DNA from: Spirochaetota bacterium
GTDB taxonomy: Bacteria; Spirochaetota; UBA12135; COTS27; JAFLEE01
Reading direction: 5' to 3'
Assembly: GCA_017302015.1 (NCBI GenBank)
Contig: JAFLEE010000083.1
Location: forward strand, 1 to 22,288
Length of the DNA: 22,288 nt
Numbering within the stretch: position 1 is the first letter of the stretch; every line of letters begins with the position of its first letter. The notes under the pieces are model-generated. The model was not told the DNA's origin, made no database searches, and worked only from the letters and a program-made list of their open reading frames with translations. Positions 16,119 through 22,288 of the stretch are shown piece after piece. A program made the translations under genes and the position numbers.

Positions 16119-16306
16119 GGGCGATCATTCTAACTTGAAAGGGGGCGCTGGCTGGAAATCCCCCGAAGGGGCGAGGAGCGGCACGGGCGACCCAAAAATC
16201 AGGGCCCCATCCCCCCGTTTTCCCCGGGGAATAGGGACTCCTCCGATTCTCCGCCCGCGCATTCCCTGCGAATGGGCATCGCCTCCCGCCCTTCCTCGGG
16301 TTTTCT

Positions 16307-17224
16307 TCAGGAGGCGCGCCGCCGAAACGCGGTCGGAGTCTCGCCGCAGGCGCGGCGGAAACTTCGGGCGAAGTACGCCGCATCCGAGAATCCCACCGCT
16401 GCGGCGATTTCGCCGATGCTCCGGTCGGTTTCGCAAAGAAGTTCCTTCGACCGCTCCAAGCGGTAGGCGGCGAGGTAGGCCGGGATGCTCTCACCGGTCT
16501 TCCGCTTGTAGAGCAGGTTCAGGTGATCCGGGCTATACCCGAATTGGGACCCGAGCTCCGAGAGCCCGAGAGAGCGGCCGTACTGGTCGTGGATGAAGAA
16601 GCGCACCAGTTCCACCAGGGTCTCTCCTGCGGCACCCCGCCGCGGCCTAAGTTGGGGAAGCGCCTTGGATCCCGCCCCCGCCGGCATGAGTCGGCGCATG
16701 ATGTGGACCGCGGCCAGTCGGAGGAGGGCCGAGATCGCCTCGTCCCGGGCCGGTCGTCCCGAGGAGACCTCCTCGAGGAGTTGCTCCGTGAGGCTCCCCA
16801 TCGCCTCGAAGTCGGGGACGCGGAAGCGCAGCGCCGAAGCCCGCGCTGCCAGGTCTTTCACCGCGCCCCGGGCCCCCTCCCCATGATGGGTGACGAAGAC
16901 CATGAGGCCGAAGGCCGTGGTCTCCGCCTCCGCCTTCCAGGAATGGCGCCGACCGGGGGGGAGGGCGATCAAATCCCCCGCCTGGGCCCGCACCACGGGC
17001 CCGCCCTCCAGCAGGTAGGAGAGCCGGCCGCTTCGGATGTAGGACCATTCCCAAGCGCGGTGCGCGTGGACCCGATTGCGCTGGCCCCGGCGGAAATCGG
17101 TGAGGTGGGCCAATTGGGGCAGCAGTTGGAAGCCCTGGATCGGGAAGGATTCCCGCCAGCGGGGAAGCGAGGCGAAGGCCGCGTTCACCCCGGCGTGGCG
17201 ATCCCCCGGAGGAAAGGCAATCAC
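16307..17224 (-). CDS. AraC-family transcriptional regulator
   Basis: 305 residues. Cupin sensor motifs are visible (HAHRAWEWSYIRSGRLSYLL, then AGDLIALPPGRRHSW). The complete double HTH is near consensus: LGLSELGSQFGYSPDHLNLLY and SIGEIAAAVGFSDAAYFARSF, ending with GETPTAFRRR. It is divergent from the GH5 hydrolase gene with a 94-bp gap that carries a palindrome and a promoter with a direct repeat over its -35 box, so it probably controls the hydrolase and itself. ATG 17224 opens directly onto that gap. Confidence 0.87.
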   Translation of the reverse strand: MIAFPPGDRHAGVNAAFASLPRWRESFPIQGFQLLPQLAHLTDFRRGQRNRVHAHRAWEWSYIRSGRLSYLLEGGPVVRAQAGDLIALPPGRRHSWKAEAETTAFGLMVFVTHHGEGARGAVKDLAARASALRFRVPDFEAMGSLTEQLLEEVSSGRPARDEAISALLRLAAVHIMRRLMPAGAGSKALPQLRPRRGAAGETLVELVRFFIHDQYGRSLGLSELGSQFGYSPDHLNLLYKRKTGESIPAYLAAYRLERSKELLCETDRSIGEIAAAVGFSDAAYFARSFRRACGETPTAFRRRAS

Positions 17225-17231
17225 GGTTTTG

Positions 17232-17285
17232 TCCTATTAATATCGATATTATCCTATTGTTCTCCCCCCGCGGCCGCCCTATACT
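17232..17285 (+). promoter_or_regulatory. GH5 promoter with AraC-type operator
   Basis: TTGTTC (17257-17262) and TATACT (17280-17285) are separated by 17 bp, giving a credible promoter for the gene at 17319. Just upstream lie two direct copies of TCCTATT (17232-17238 and 17252-17258), 20 bp or about two helical turns apart, the second overlapping the -35 box. Between them is a perfect 14-bp palindrome TAATATCGATATTA (17238-17251). Direct repeats abutting or overlapping the -35 are the usual layout for AraC activators. Confidence 0.6.
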
Positions 17286-17318
17286 CGAAGCACCGCCCTC
17301 GCCGGAAAGGATCCCGCC

Positions 17319-18824
17319 ATGAAGAATCCCATCCTCCCCCTGTGCTTCGCCGCTTCACTCGGCGCGCTTCTCGCCGCGGTCCCGCGCCTGCCGGTGGATC
17401 CTGCCCATTGGTGGGGCTTCAACCTGATGGAAAAGGTCGACGTGGGCTGGCACAAGAACGCCCCCTACCGGGAGGAAGATTTCGCCATGACGGCGGACCT
17501 CGGCTTCAATTACCTCCGCCTGCCCATCGATTACCGTTGCCTCACCGAGAAGGACCATTGGCTTTCCTTCCGGGAGGAGATCCTCAAGCACCTCGACGAC
17601 GCCGTGGCGTGGGGCGAAAAATACCGGGTGCACATCTCCTTGGGCTACCACCGCGCCCCGGGGTACTGCGTCAATCCCCCCGCAGAGGCCAAGAGTCTCT
17701 GGACCGACGACGAGGCCCTCGCGGCCTTCGTGGGGCATTGGGAGCATCTCGCGCGCCGCTACCGGCGCATCCCCCCGGAGCGCCTCAGTTTCAACCTGGT
17801 GAACGAACCCTCGGGCACCGACCGCTCGAATGTCGTCCGGGTGTATGCGAGGACCCTCGAGGCCATCCGCCGCATCGATGCCAAACGGGTGGTGCTCCTC
17901 GACGGCGGCGACGGCGGGGTCCAACCCTACGGCGAACTCGCGGACGCGGCCAACGTCATCCACAGCGGCCGCGGGTACTATTTCCCCATCTCCCTCTACA
18001 AGGCCAGTTACCGCGACAAGTCCCGGGACCTCATGCCGACGCCCTTCTGGCCCATGAGGCCCCAGGTCTACGGCAACCTCTACGGGACGGACAAGGAGAA
18101 GGAAGGGCTGAAAATTCCCCTCGTCCTCGCGGGCCCTTTCAAGGCGGGCACCCGCGTGGCGCTCAACGTCTACGTCGTTTCCCGAAAATGCGAACTCCAG
18201 GCGCGCGCCGACGGCCGGGAAGTCTGGCGCAAGAATTTCGAACCCAAGGACGGACCGGGCGAGTGGCTCCAGGTGAATTACCGCCCCGAGTACGACCGAT
18301 ACCAGAACGTCTACCACAAGGAGTTCGGCTTCGTCCTGGACAGGCCCGCGAAGGAAATCGCCCTCGAGAACTTGGACGGCGACTGGCTGCGCTTCACCGA
18401 ACTCATCATCACCCCGCGCGACGGGAAGGAAGTGCGCATCTCCGCCGACCAGACCCCCAGGCTCAAGCAGCAGCGCTACGAGGTGGGCGCGGATGGGAAC
18501 CTGGTCTCTCCGCCCGATTTCGACCCCGAGTTCCCCATCACCCGGCTTCTCGCGCCCTGGAAGGCCCTCGCCGAAGGCGGCGCGCCGGTCTTCCTCGGTG
18601 AGTTCGGGACCTACAATAAGACTCCGCACCCCGTTTACCTTTCCTATACCCGAAGCCTCCTCGAGCAATGCCGCCGCGCCCGATTCGGCTGGGCGATGTG
18701 GAACCTGCGGGGCGAGTTCGGCGTGCTCGATAGCGGCCGCGCCGACGCGGTCTACGAGGATTACCGGGGCCATAAACTCGACCGCAAGATGATGGATTTG
18801 CTCATGGAGTTCCGAAGGCCCTGA
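17319..18824 (+). CDS. GH5-like glycoside hydrolase (cellulase fold), secreted
   Basis: 501 residues. A signal peptide is likely (MKNPILPLCFAASLGALLAA). The (beta/alpha)8 barrel marks are WWGFNLMEK near the start, NYLRLPIDYR (64-73), HISLGYHRAPGY (105-116), the acid/base glutamate E163 in LVNEP, H215, and the nucleophile E428 in FLGEFGT, then MWNLRGEFGVLDS. These are clan GH-A/GH5 signatures for beta-glucan, mannan or similar chains. Residues about 262-375 (PLVLAGPFKAGTRVALNVYV, then WLRFTELIITP) look like an inserted beta-sandwich between barrel strands and are not part of a minimal GH5 enzyme. An AAAGGA lies 8 bp before ATG 17319. Regulation is probably by the divergent AraC protein. Confidence 0.82.
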   Translation: MKNPILPLCFAASLGALLAAVPRLPVDPAHWWGFNLMEKVDVGWHKNAPYREEDFAMTADLGFNYLRLPIDYRCLTEKDHWLSFREEILKHLDDAVAWGEKYRVHISLGYHRAPGYCVNPPAEAKSLWTDDEALAAFVGHWEHLARRYRRIPPERLSFNLVNEPSGTDRSNVVRVYARTLEAIRRIDAKRVVLLDGGDGGVQPYGELADAANVIHSGRGYYFPISLYKASYRDKSRDLMPTPFWPMRPQVYGNLYGTDKEKEGLKIPLVLAGPFKAGTRVALNVYVVSRKCELQARADGREVWRKNFEPKDGPGEWLQVNYRPEYDRYQNVYHKEFGFVLDRPAKEIALENLDGDWLRFTELIITPRDGKEVRISADQTPRLKQQRYEVGADGNLVSPPDFDPEFPITRLLAPWKALAEGGAPVFLGEFGTYNKTPHPVYLSYTRSLLEQCRRARFGWAMWNLRGEFGVLDSGRADAVYEDYRGHKLDRKMMDLLMEFRRP

Positions 18825-18838
18825 ACCCCTTAAATCGC

Positions 18839-18880
18839 CTCAAACGATCCCGCCCTCACCGGGGCGTTAACCGGTTTGAG
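18839..18880 (+). terminator. hairpin after the GH5 gene
   Basis: CTCAAAC (18839-18845) pairs with GTTTGAG (18874-18880), and inside it CGCCC (18851-18855) pairs with GGGCG (18862-18866). It starts 15 bp after the GH5 stop. No U-tract follows, so it would be an mRNA 3'-end stabiliser or a weak terminator. Confidence 0.45.
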
Positions 18881-18931
18881 CCTCTCACGATCCCCAGACC
18901 GACTGGAGGCCGTGTGCGGTTGGGGTTGCCT

Positions 18932-19060
18932 GTCATCCGTCGGTCGCCTGATTGCGCCTTCCTGGCGCGGCGACCGATTAGTGACCTCCCGTCATCCCCT
19001 CGGTCGCCTGATTGCGCCCTCCTGGCGCCGCGACCGATCAATGACCTCCTTTCATCCTGT
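18932..19060 (+). repeat. tandem palindromic hairpin repeats (2 full units plus a partial third)
   Basis: Unit 1 has flank GTCATCCG, outer stem TCGGTCGC (18940-18947)/GCGACCGA (18970-18977), inner stem GCGCC/GGCGC (18954-18958/18964-18968), loop TTCCT and tail TTAGTGACCTCC. Unit 2 is 60 bp on: TCGGTCGC (19000-19007)/GCGACCGA (19030-19037), GCGCC/GGCGC, loop CTCCT, tail TCAATGACCTCC. A third flank, CATCCTGT (19053-19060), overlaps the last codons of the aldolase gene. The array fills the gap between the convergent GH5 and aldolase genes. Compared with 4842-4980, both stems carry paired compensatory changes. Confidence 0.85.
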
Positions 19061-19834
19061 AATTTTCTTCCCCCGCTCCAGCGCCGCCACCGCCCCTTCG
19101 CCCAGGAACACCGAATCGGTGCCGAGGGCCGCGAAGGTGAAGCCGTCTTCGACCAGCGCCTTGAGGTTCGCTTCGTTGGGCCGCACGACGTGGAGCCCGG
19201 CGGCCTTGCCGGCGAGACGGCAGGCCTCCACGACCTTGCGGCAGGCTTCCCGCACCGCGGGATGGTTCGTTTCCCCCGGCACGCCGTAGGAGCCGCTCAT
19301 ATCGTAGGGCCCGAGGAAGACGCCGTCGATCCCGTCCACCGCGAGGATGGAGGCGATGTTCTCCACGGCCTCCCGGGATTCGATCATGGCGATCACGGCG
19401 ATGTCGTCATTGGCGGCTTTGGCGTACGCGTCGAAATCCGATCCCCACCCGTTCATCCTCCCGTAGGCGAAGCCCCGCACGCCCTTGGGCGGATATTTGG
19501 CGGCGCGCACGGCTTTTTGGGCGCCCGCTGCATCGTGCACGAGGGGCACGAGCACCCCGCGGGCGCCGATATCCAAAGCCAAGCGGATGGCGAGGGTATC
19601 GTTCTCGCGCACCCGGGCGAAGGGGATGCTCCCTCCGGCCTCCATGGCGCGGAAGCAATTGGCCGCGGTCTCGAGGGTGATGTCGGTATGTTCGAGGTCC
19701 ACCGCGATCCAGGGATAACCGGCGCGGGAAAGGATCTCGGCAGAAGCCGGATGGCCGACTTGGATCCAGGCGCCGAGGGTCATGCGGCGATCGAGGAACG
19801 CCTTGCGTATGGGATTGGGGCCGAACGGGTTCAT
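19052..19834 (-). CDS. HpcH/HpaI aldolase family protein (2-keto-3-deoxy sugar-acid aldolase-like)
   Basis: 260 residues with a TIM-barrel layout. Family signatures visible are LGAWIQVGHPASAEILSRAG, the WIAVDLEHT strand, the metal-site region AMIESREAVENI with its glutamate, GVLVPLVHDAAGA, and FLGPYDMSGSYG. Length and motifs match class II aldolases such as 2-dehydro-3-deoxy-glucarate or -rhamnonate aldolase, which split 2-keto-3-deoxy acids into pyruvate and an aldehyde using a divalent metal. A GGAGG precedes ATG 19834 at good spacing. A heparinase-like lyase lies 223 bp upstream on the same strand; such lyases yield unsaturated uronates that are degraded through 2-keto-3-deoxy acids, so a shared pathway is plausible. 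The exact substrate is not determinable. Confidence 0.85.
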   Translation of the reverse strand: MNPFGPNPIRKAFLDRRMTLGAWIQVGHPASAEILSRAGYPWIAVDLEHTDITLETAANCFRAMEAGGSIPFARVRENDTLAIRLALDIGARGVLVPLVHDAAGAQKAVRAAKYPPKGVRGFAYGRMNGWGSDFDAYAKAANDDIAVIAMIESREAVENIASILAVDGIDGVFLGPYDMSGSYGVPGETNHPAVREACRKVVEACRLAGKAAGLHVVRPNEANLKALVEDGFTFAALGTDSVFLGEGAVAALERGKKITG

Positions 19835-19902
19835 TGGATCCTCCAGGATCGCCGGCCGTACTCGGGCGGCGCGAACCGCACCTCGGCTCCTCCATGAATC
19901 AT
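19831..19902 (-). CDS. possible 23-codon leader ORF coupled to the aldolase
   Basis: An ATG at 19902 preceded closely by GGGAGG opens a 23-codon frame (starts MIHGGAEVRF, ends RRSWRIQ). Its TGA overlaps the ATG of the aldolase gene (ATGA). It may be a coupling or leader peptide. It may equally be chance, because TATGAT here also looks like a -10 box, in which case this start would not be transcribed. Confidence 0.22.
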   Translation of the reverse strand: MIHGGAEVRFAPPEYGRRSWRIQ

Positions 19903-19926
19903 AGCCTCCCGTGGCGGGTCCTTGAA
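19898..19926 (-). promoter_or_regulatory. candidate promoter for the aldolase gene
   Basis: On the minus strand TATGAT (19898-19903) lies 17 bp after TTCAAG (19921-19926), about 65 bp before the aldolase start. The -10 box is good and the -35 poor. Confidence 0.33.
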
Positions 19927-20057
19927 TGGAGAAAGCGGAAATTCCCCGGATTTATCGGAAATATTCGGGTGAGCGGGGATGGGAAACGGATGCGACGCCT
20001 TCGGCGCTCCACGGGACACTGGCTGGACCGGTCCCCTCCGCGGCCGGCGCATTCGGA

Positions 20058-21791
20058 TCAAGGTTCGAGATCCTCCAGGCGCTGGCGAGGTTCGGGGAGG
20101 CTCGAGGCGAGTTGGAACCACCAGGCGATTTCAAAGGTCCCCGGCTCTTCGGTAAATGAATAGGAGAGGGTCATCCCCCCTCGTGACCCCGGAAGGCGAT
20201 CCACCAGGCGCTCCGACAAGGGTCCGTGGGAGGTGCGGATCCAGAGGCAATCCCCCGGCGCGGAGTCCCAGGCCAGGCAGGCCGATCCCCCCTCGATCCA
20301 CCATCCCGCGCCCGCATCCGCCAACCAATGATACCCGAGTTCCATCCGCCGGCCCAGGGTAAACCGATCCCGAACGATGACGTTTCGTTTCCCCTCCAAC
20401 CAAACGCTGCGCGAAATCTTGGCCGCCGCCTCGGAATAGCACTCCCCGAGCTCCAAGTCCGCCCGAAAGGTTCCCCGGCCCGGCGATGAGAGCACGGGTC
20501 GGGCCGACGCTTTCCGGTCCTGGGCCCGTCCATCCAGCGTGGGTGCATTATGGGCCTTGGCGCCGATCGTGAAGGTCCGCTCCGTCGTCTCGACATATTG
20601 TTGATAGCCGGGGTCGGTGATGAGCCAGCGCCCGCGGGTCCCGATGACGATGGACCCCCTGTCGAAATGGATGTGGCCCATGGGCGACCCCGAAGCCGAA
20701 ACCGCGACGGCGAGGTCGTCCTCATCGTGCCCGCCGCGCAGGACCGCGGCGTACTGGGCGTCCGCGGCCCCCGCCGGCAGGGGCTCTTGCGGGGTGGACG
20801 GGGCATGGTGGAGCGCGGCGAGTCCATCGCTCCGCATCGCTTCCGCCGCGCATTGACCGAGGAACCAGGCCCGGCCCGGCGTGGGGTCGAGGGCCTGTAA
20901 TTTCGCCTGGGCGCTGAGGTGGAAATTCATTTGCACCGGTTCCACATCGCCGAGTTCGGCCACGGCGACGGCGTCCCCCGGCGCATGGAGCCTGCAGGAT
21001 TCCCCGAACACGCTCTCCAATCCCGGATGCCCAAGGAGGGGCCTGCGTCGCGCCTCCGGGAGGCAACTCAGCCAATCGGCGATGAAATCGAACAGATAGC
21101 CGTCATACGCAACGCCTTCGCTGTGTCCCCGCATGCGTATTTCCAGCAGGGCCCCCACGAGGACCTCCAGCCTAGCATCCAGGAGATCCGCAGAAGGGTG
21201 TCCCGCGCCATGGGCGGCGAGGGCCGCTCCTAGCGTCGCGATGGTGGGGATATTGTGGAGATGGGCATGGGGCTCATGGCTTTCGATTATCTGGGCGGCG
21301 GTCTTGAACGACCCGTGCAGGCCCTCGGAGAACGGAAGCGCATCCTCCACGAGCCGAACCATGGCCTGAACCAAGGCATCCCGAAGCGCCGGCGCGGGCC
21401 AATGCCAGTGCGCCTTGGCGCGCCAAAGCATGCGGCCGGCGTGCCCCATCGCGAGATCCAAACGCTCGAATTGGCGGTAACGAGGCCAGGCGGCGAGGGC
21501 GGCCAGATCTCTGGCGGCCGCCGTGGAGATGGCTTCGTTCCCATCCCATTCCGCGGCCCATCCCAAAGCCGCGAGGCGCTCTTCGAGGGACCACGTCAGC
21601 CAGATCGACCAGGGATAGTCGGCGCTCGGGAAGCTGCGAAGCGGGAAGCCCGCCACATGGAGGCCCGCGATCGGCAGGGGATAGGCCAATTTCCGCCGAA
21701 CGCGGTAATAATCAACGATCAGGCGGTCTTTCGACGCTTCATCCTTCGCCCGTCGTCTCACGACTTCCTGCGGGGTCGTCTGCGTTTTCAT
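20058..21791 (-). CDS. heparinase II/III-like polysaccharide lyase
   Basis: 577 residues. The front 300 residues are helical (an alpha/alpha toroid) with HLHNIPTIATLGAALAA (177-193) and SEGVAYDGYLFDFIADW (224-240), the 'EG..Y..Y' segment of heparinase-type lyases. The rear half is the beta-sandwich domain: MGHIHFDRGSIVIGTRGRWL (371-390) with H373/H375, ITDPGYQQYV, and H414-N415 in KAHNAPTLDG. The order and spacing fit the heparinase II/III family (PL12/15/21-like), which cleaves uronate-containing chains by beta-elimination. No signal peptide is visible, so it may act on imported oligosaccharides. AGAGGA precedes ATG 21791. It is on the same strand as the aldolase and has its own strong promoter. 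Confidence 0.75.
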   Translation of the reverse strand: MKTQTTPQEVVRRRAKDEASKDRLIVDYYRVRRKLAYPLPIAGLHVAGFPLRSFPSADYPWSIWLTWSLEERLAALGWAAEWDGNEAISTAAARDLAALAAWPRYRQFERLDLAMGHAGRMLWRAKAHWHWPAPALRDALVQAMVRLVEDALPFSEGLHGSFKTAAQIIESHEPHAHLHNIPTIATLGAALAAHGAGHPSADLLDARLEVLVGALLEIRMRGHSEGVAYDGYLFDFIADWLSCLPEARRRPLLGHPGLESVFGESCRLHAPGDAVAVAELGDVEPVQMNFHLSAQAKLQALDPTPGRAWFLGQCAAEAMRSDGLAALHHAPSTPQEPLPAGAADAQYAAVLRGGHDEDDLAVAVSASGSPMGHIHFDRGSIVIGTRGRWLITDPGYQQYVETTERTFTIGAKAHNAPTLDGRAQDRKASARPVLSSPGRGTFRADLELGECYSEAAAKISRSVWLEGKRNVIVRDRFTLGRRMELGYHWLADAGAGWWIEGGSACLAWDSAPGDCLWIRTSHGPLSERLVDRLPGSRGGMTLSYSFTEEPGTFEIAWWFQLASSLPEPRQRLEDLEP

Positions 21792-22131
21792 GTTCGTCGA
21801 TCCTCTCTAGTACGGTCAGCCGACTCAGTCATTCCCCGGCCACCGTCCCCCCGGAAGGCATCGGAGGCTCTGTTTTTCCTCTGATGGTCGATGGAGTTTT
21901 TCGGCGACCAAATCCGAAAGGAGCGCCCCGGCTTTTCCAACCATATGGTTTGTATATTAGGTCGGTCGGGCCATTTTGTCAATCAGCCGCTACGGGTAGA
22001 TTTTTAAGGGATGCAACACGTCAACCCGCGGTGATCCTCCGGATTGTCGCGAACATCCGGCTCTACCAGCGCCAGTCCCATGCTTGAGTCGGGATCTGCA
22101 CTCGGGGCCCATGTTGGCGCCCCGGTGAGCC
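21792..22131. other. 340-bp intergenic stretch: lyase leader and promoter, no gene
   Basis: This holds the lyase promoter and palindrome at 21939-21982 and a predicted untranslated leader of about 155 nt. I recognised no riboswitch or conserved RNA in the leader. From 21983 to 22131 I see only an A/T-rich patch (around 22001-22012) just upstream of the promoter, which could act as an UP element, and GGTGAG/CTCACC inverted bases after the partial AraC gene. Confidence 0.5.
21939..21982 (-). promoter_or_regulatory. lyase promoter with operator palindrome at the start site
   Basis: On the minus strand a perfect TTGACA (21977-21982), a 17-bp spacer and TAATAT (21954-21959) form a near-consensus sigma-70 promoter. 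Three bases downstream begins the perfect 12-bp palindrome AACCATATGGTT (21939-21950), covering the predicted transcription start. That position favours a repressor site. Confidence 0.65.
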
Positions 22132-22288
22132 TCACCCCCGCCCACCCCTCCCCGCGCCCGCCGCCTGCTTGCGGAACGCCGTCGGCGTCATCCCCGTCAC
22201 TTTCTTGAAGAGGCGGCAAAAATAATATTCGTTCTCGAACCCGGCCTGCTCGGCCACCCCGCGCAGCCGCTCCTCCCCACCGGCGAGG
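22132..22288 (-). CDS. AraC-family regulator, C-terminal end (partial)
   Basis: The frame enters from the right edge and ends at a TGA (22132-22134), giving 51 residues. It contains GVAEQAGFENEYYFCRLFKK and TGMTPTAFRKQ, the second HTH helix pair and closing motif of AraC regulators. The sensor domain lies outside the window. It is on the same strand as, and just upstream of, the heparinase-like gene, whose promoter it may control. Confidence 0.85.
   Translation of the reverse strand, partial: LAGGEERLRGVAEQAGFENEYYFCRLFKKVTGMTPTAFRKQAAGAGRGGRG

Noticed and set aside
18856-19041. 61-codon minus-strand frame with repeated IGRxARxAQSGDR peptides and a GGAGG before a TTG
   Set aside because: It is only the translation of the palindromic repeats; the peptide repetition follows from the DNA repeat.
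1-22288. tRNA, rRNA or known riboswitch
   Set aside because: I saw no cloverleaf, rRNA-like block or recognised aptamer, though a computed covariance search could find something I missed.

Overview
The window joins two kinds of DNA. Roughly the first 4.8 kb is visibly AT-rich. The remaining 17.5 kb is strongly GC-rich, with G/C-ending codons and long open antisense frames. The GC-rich part carries several AraC-family regulators, a heparinase II/III-like protein, a GH5 hydrolase, Lcl/LamG proteins, a PHP hydrolase and a sugar-acid aldolase. That mix suits a carbohydrate-degrading bacterium of the PVC type (Lentisphaerota/Verrucomicrobiota-like) or a similar environmental lineage. There is no rRNA or other marker gene, so this placement is inference only.

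Bases 1-4800 look like an acquired defence island. The left edge holds the last codons of an IS256/Mutator-type transposase and probably the IS right end. This abuts a DUF4238 fragment that has lost its N-terminus. On the minus strand follows an apparently intact two-gene ATPase/HNH nuclease pair resembling the Septu (PtuA/PtuB) anti-phage system. Upstream of it lie about 1.5 kb without a convincing gene, including a pyrimidine-rich stretch with a degenerate repeat of about 200 bp period.

Bases 4.84-9.2 kb hold an array of palindromic repeats, an AraC regulator whose stop overlaps the start of a MATE/MOP-type exporter, a PHP-domain metallohydrolase, and a convergent second AraC regulator. Bases 9.3-13.8 kb (plus strand) hold two tandem Lcl (DUF1566-like) proteins, the second fused to a LamG-like domain, then an FAD-dependent oxidoreductase and an EamA/DMT permease. 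On the minus strand at 13.8-16.1 kb is a full-length DNA polymerase II homologue whose exonuclease motifs are intact but whose polymerase catalytic motifs are destroyed. A third AraC regulator is divergent from a secreted GH5 hydrolase, with an operator-like palindrome and promoter between them. From 19.05 to 21.8 kb (minus strand) lie an HpcH/HpaI aldolase and a heparinase-like lyase. They could act in sequence on uronate-containing glycans. The lyase has a near-consensus promoter with a palindrome over its predicted start site. The window ends in a fourth, partial AraC regulator.

The two most unusual signals are (i) a dispersed family of 60-62 bp hairpin repeats at three intergenic sites, whose stems differ between loci by compensatory base changes, and (ii) the family-B polymerase with an erased polymerase active site in an unbroken 766-codon frame.
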